DNA of 35,109 nucleotides from Candidatus Zixiibacteriota bacterium (GTDB lineage: Bacteria > Zixibacteria > MSB-5A5 > GN15 > FEB-12): the NCBI GenBank assembly GCA_003641405.1, contig QNAF01000002.1, positions 1 through 35,109 on the forward strand. Reading direction: 5' to 3'. Positions 34,257 through 35,109 of this stretch are shown piece by piece (the stretch's first letter is position 1; each line of letters starts with the position of its first letter). The notes below the pieces were generated by a model that worked only from the letters and a program-made list of their open reading frames with translations, ran no database searches and was not told the origin of the DNA. A program made the translations under genes and the position numbers.

Positions 34257-34308
34257 GGCAGATGTCCACATCTGCTGGATGACGCAGCACACGTGGGCGT
34301 GTGCGGGG
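34257..34308. repeat. REPIN-like double palindrome C
   Basis: Two adjacent hairpins: CAGATGT-CC-ACATCTG (34259-34274) and GCACACG-TGGG-CGTGTGC (34287-34304). Reversing the second aligns it with the first over about 24 bases, with shared GTGCTG/CTGCTG-like tail, and two stem positions differ by compensated base-pair changes. This is the same architecture as elements A and B near 16.4 kb but with different stem sequence. Confidence 0.5.
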
Positions 34309-34324
34309 TAAGACCATTCACCAC

Positions 34325-34354
34325 TTGACAACTCATTGAGGGGGGGGGTAGTTA
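34325..34354 (+). promoter_or_regulatory. Possible promoter with a G9 tract in its spacer
   Basis: TTGACA (34325-34330) is a perfect -35. The spacer ends in nine consecutive G (34340-34348), and the -10 candidate TAGTTA (34349-34354) is weak, 18 bases away. A homopolymer in this place could change length by slippage and shift promoter spacing. The ATG of the downstream gene is 42 bases further on. Confidence 0.35.
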
Positions 34355-34396
34355 CAAGCACTAACATGTGGTCGATTTGACCACGGGGAGTTTGAT

Positions 34397-35109
34397 ATGA
34401 GACATATTAAAGGGTTCGTTATAGGCTTGGCTATAGTTGTAATCTGTGCAGTGTGGCTTGGCAGTGGTGGGTGTAACGCCGACAAGCCCACACAGCCCAC
34501 AGCGCCAAAGGACTATGCTGTCTACTTCTGGGACGCTTCGCATGACAACTGGTACTACTCGTACAGACCTTTGTCCAACGCTTTAGATTCTTTCTACCTG
34601 CCTTTCCGGACACAGAGCATTGTTGTCTCCGCCGACGGCCAACATCTTTATGTTTATGCCGGGAGTTTTACTGCGGTAGTGAATCTGGACTCGCACACAG
34701 TTAAACGGGAGCTTCCGGGCTTCACTCCTCTGGCCGTCTCACCGGACAACCGGTTGGTCGCCATGGAGGGTGCCGACGGTTTGCATATTCTCCGAACCTC
34801 CGATTACTCTGTAGCATATTACGATACGACCGTAGTGCAAAGAGGAGTGTTCTCGGCTGATTCCAAAAGCTTCTATGGGGTAGGTGGCTGGGTACCACAC
34901 GGCTCACCTTATGCATATCAAACGGACATAACAGACACGGCTACTGCTGGCTCATTACGTTGGTTTGCTGACGGAAGCCCAAGTGACTTTGTCCCCTCCC
35001 TTGATGAGACCAGGATGTTCTTGTACTTGTCGTATTCTACGTTTGGATCCCTTTTTGCTGTCTATGATGCTGCCTCGGACTCAATCATATTCAGGGATTT
35101 CTTTTCACC
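34397..35109 (+). CDS. Putative lipoprotein with beta-propeller-like repeats (3' truncated by window)
   Basis: 237 codons are open to the right edge without a stop. The N-terminus has a basic start (MRHIKGF), a hydrophobic helix and a Cys at about residue 26 after LGSGG, a plausible though not ideal lipobox. Linker residues rich in Pro and Thr follow. The remainder shows short recurring units of the WD40/YVTN propeller kind: IVVSADGQHLYVYAG, LAVSPDNRLVAMEG, GVFSADSKSFYGVG, each a beta hairpin with an SxD turn. GGGGAG (34385-34390) is the ribosome binding site for ATG 34397. Function is unknown; probably a surface or periplasmic binding scaffold. Confidence 0.8.
   Translation, partial: MRHIKGFVIGLAIVVICAVWLGSGGCNADKPTQPTAPKDYAVYFWDASHDNWYYSYRPLSNALDSFYLPFRTQSIVVSADGQHLYVYAGSFTAVVNLDSHTVKRELPGFTPLAVSPDNRLVAMEGADGLHILRTSDYSVAYYDTTVVQRGVFSADSKSFYGVGGWVPHGSPYAYQTDITDTATAGSLRWFADGSPSDFVPSLDETRMFLYLSYSTFGSLFAVYDAASDSIIFRDFFS

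Noticed and set aside
1..35109. CRISPR arrays, tRNA and rRNA genes
   Set aside because: No regularly spaced direct repeats and no cloverleaf or rRNA-like sequence were seen.

Overview
The window looks like a chromosomal stretch of a Gram-negative, probably anaerobic or facultative bacterium of the FCB superphylum (Fibrobacteres-Chlorobi-Bacteroidetes and relatives such as Zixibacteria or Latescibacteria). This placement is an inference. It rests on a DUF2723 GT-C type glycosyltransferase, a DUF4159 - DUF4175-like - TPR operon, exported M16 peptidases and lipoproteins, and a Nuo operon without nuoEFG. Base composition is close to 50% GC and similar throughout, with no obvious island except an IS3-type insertion sequence end at the left edge.

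Layout. 1-120: the end of an IS3-family element with the first codons of its transposase. 189-3085: a small basic ORF, an unrecognised 206-aa protein with a textbook terminator, an HD-GYP protein and a RidA enamine deaminase. 3318-13400: a tightly packed operon nuoABCDHIJKLMN, an 11-subunit complex I whose NADH module (NuoE, F, G) is not encoded here. 13417-16282: a strong sigma70-type promoter followed by a DUF502 membrane protein, a PTS EIIA-CBS regulator and a Ca2+/cation antiporter, plausibly a regulated ion-transport unit. 16283-16583: two REPIN-like double palindromes between convergent genes. 16584-18403 (minus): a PhoU-like protein and a Na+/phosphate symporter, translationally overlapped and preceded by three 11-bp direct repeats that resemble a Pho box. 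18558-21317 (minus): a double-domain M16 zinc protease. 21475-24739: a small secreted or anchored protein, then secD and secF with a terminator. 24873-31023: DUF4159, a large DUF4175-like membrane coiled-coil protein with a Cys/Gln-rich tail, and a periplasmic TPR protein. 31020-31268 (minus): a small membrane protein. 31426-34185: a DUF2723 protein. 34186-34396: a terminator, a third REPIN-like element and a G9 tract. 34397-35109: a truncated beta-propeller-like putative lipoprotein that runs off the window.

How the genes fit together. The window is mainly energy and envelope housekeeping: a proton- or sodium-pumping complex I, SecDF, cation and phosphate transport with local regulators, and envelope proteins. 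Points most worth a second look are the donor-module-free complex I with a long charged NuoI tail, the Pho-box-like repeats in front of the phosphate module, the EIIA-CBS/DUF502/antiporter cluster with an FNR-like box in its promoter, the covarying double palindromes, the Cys-rich DUF4175-like operon, and the G9 tract inside a possible promoter spacer. No tRNA, rRNA or CRISPR array was seen.
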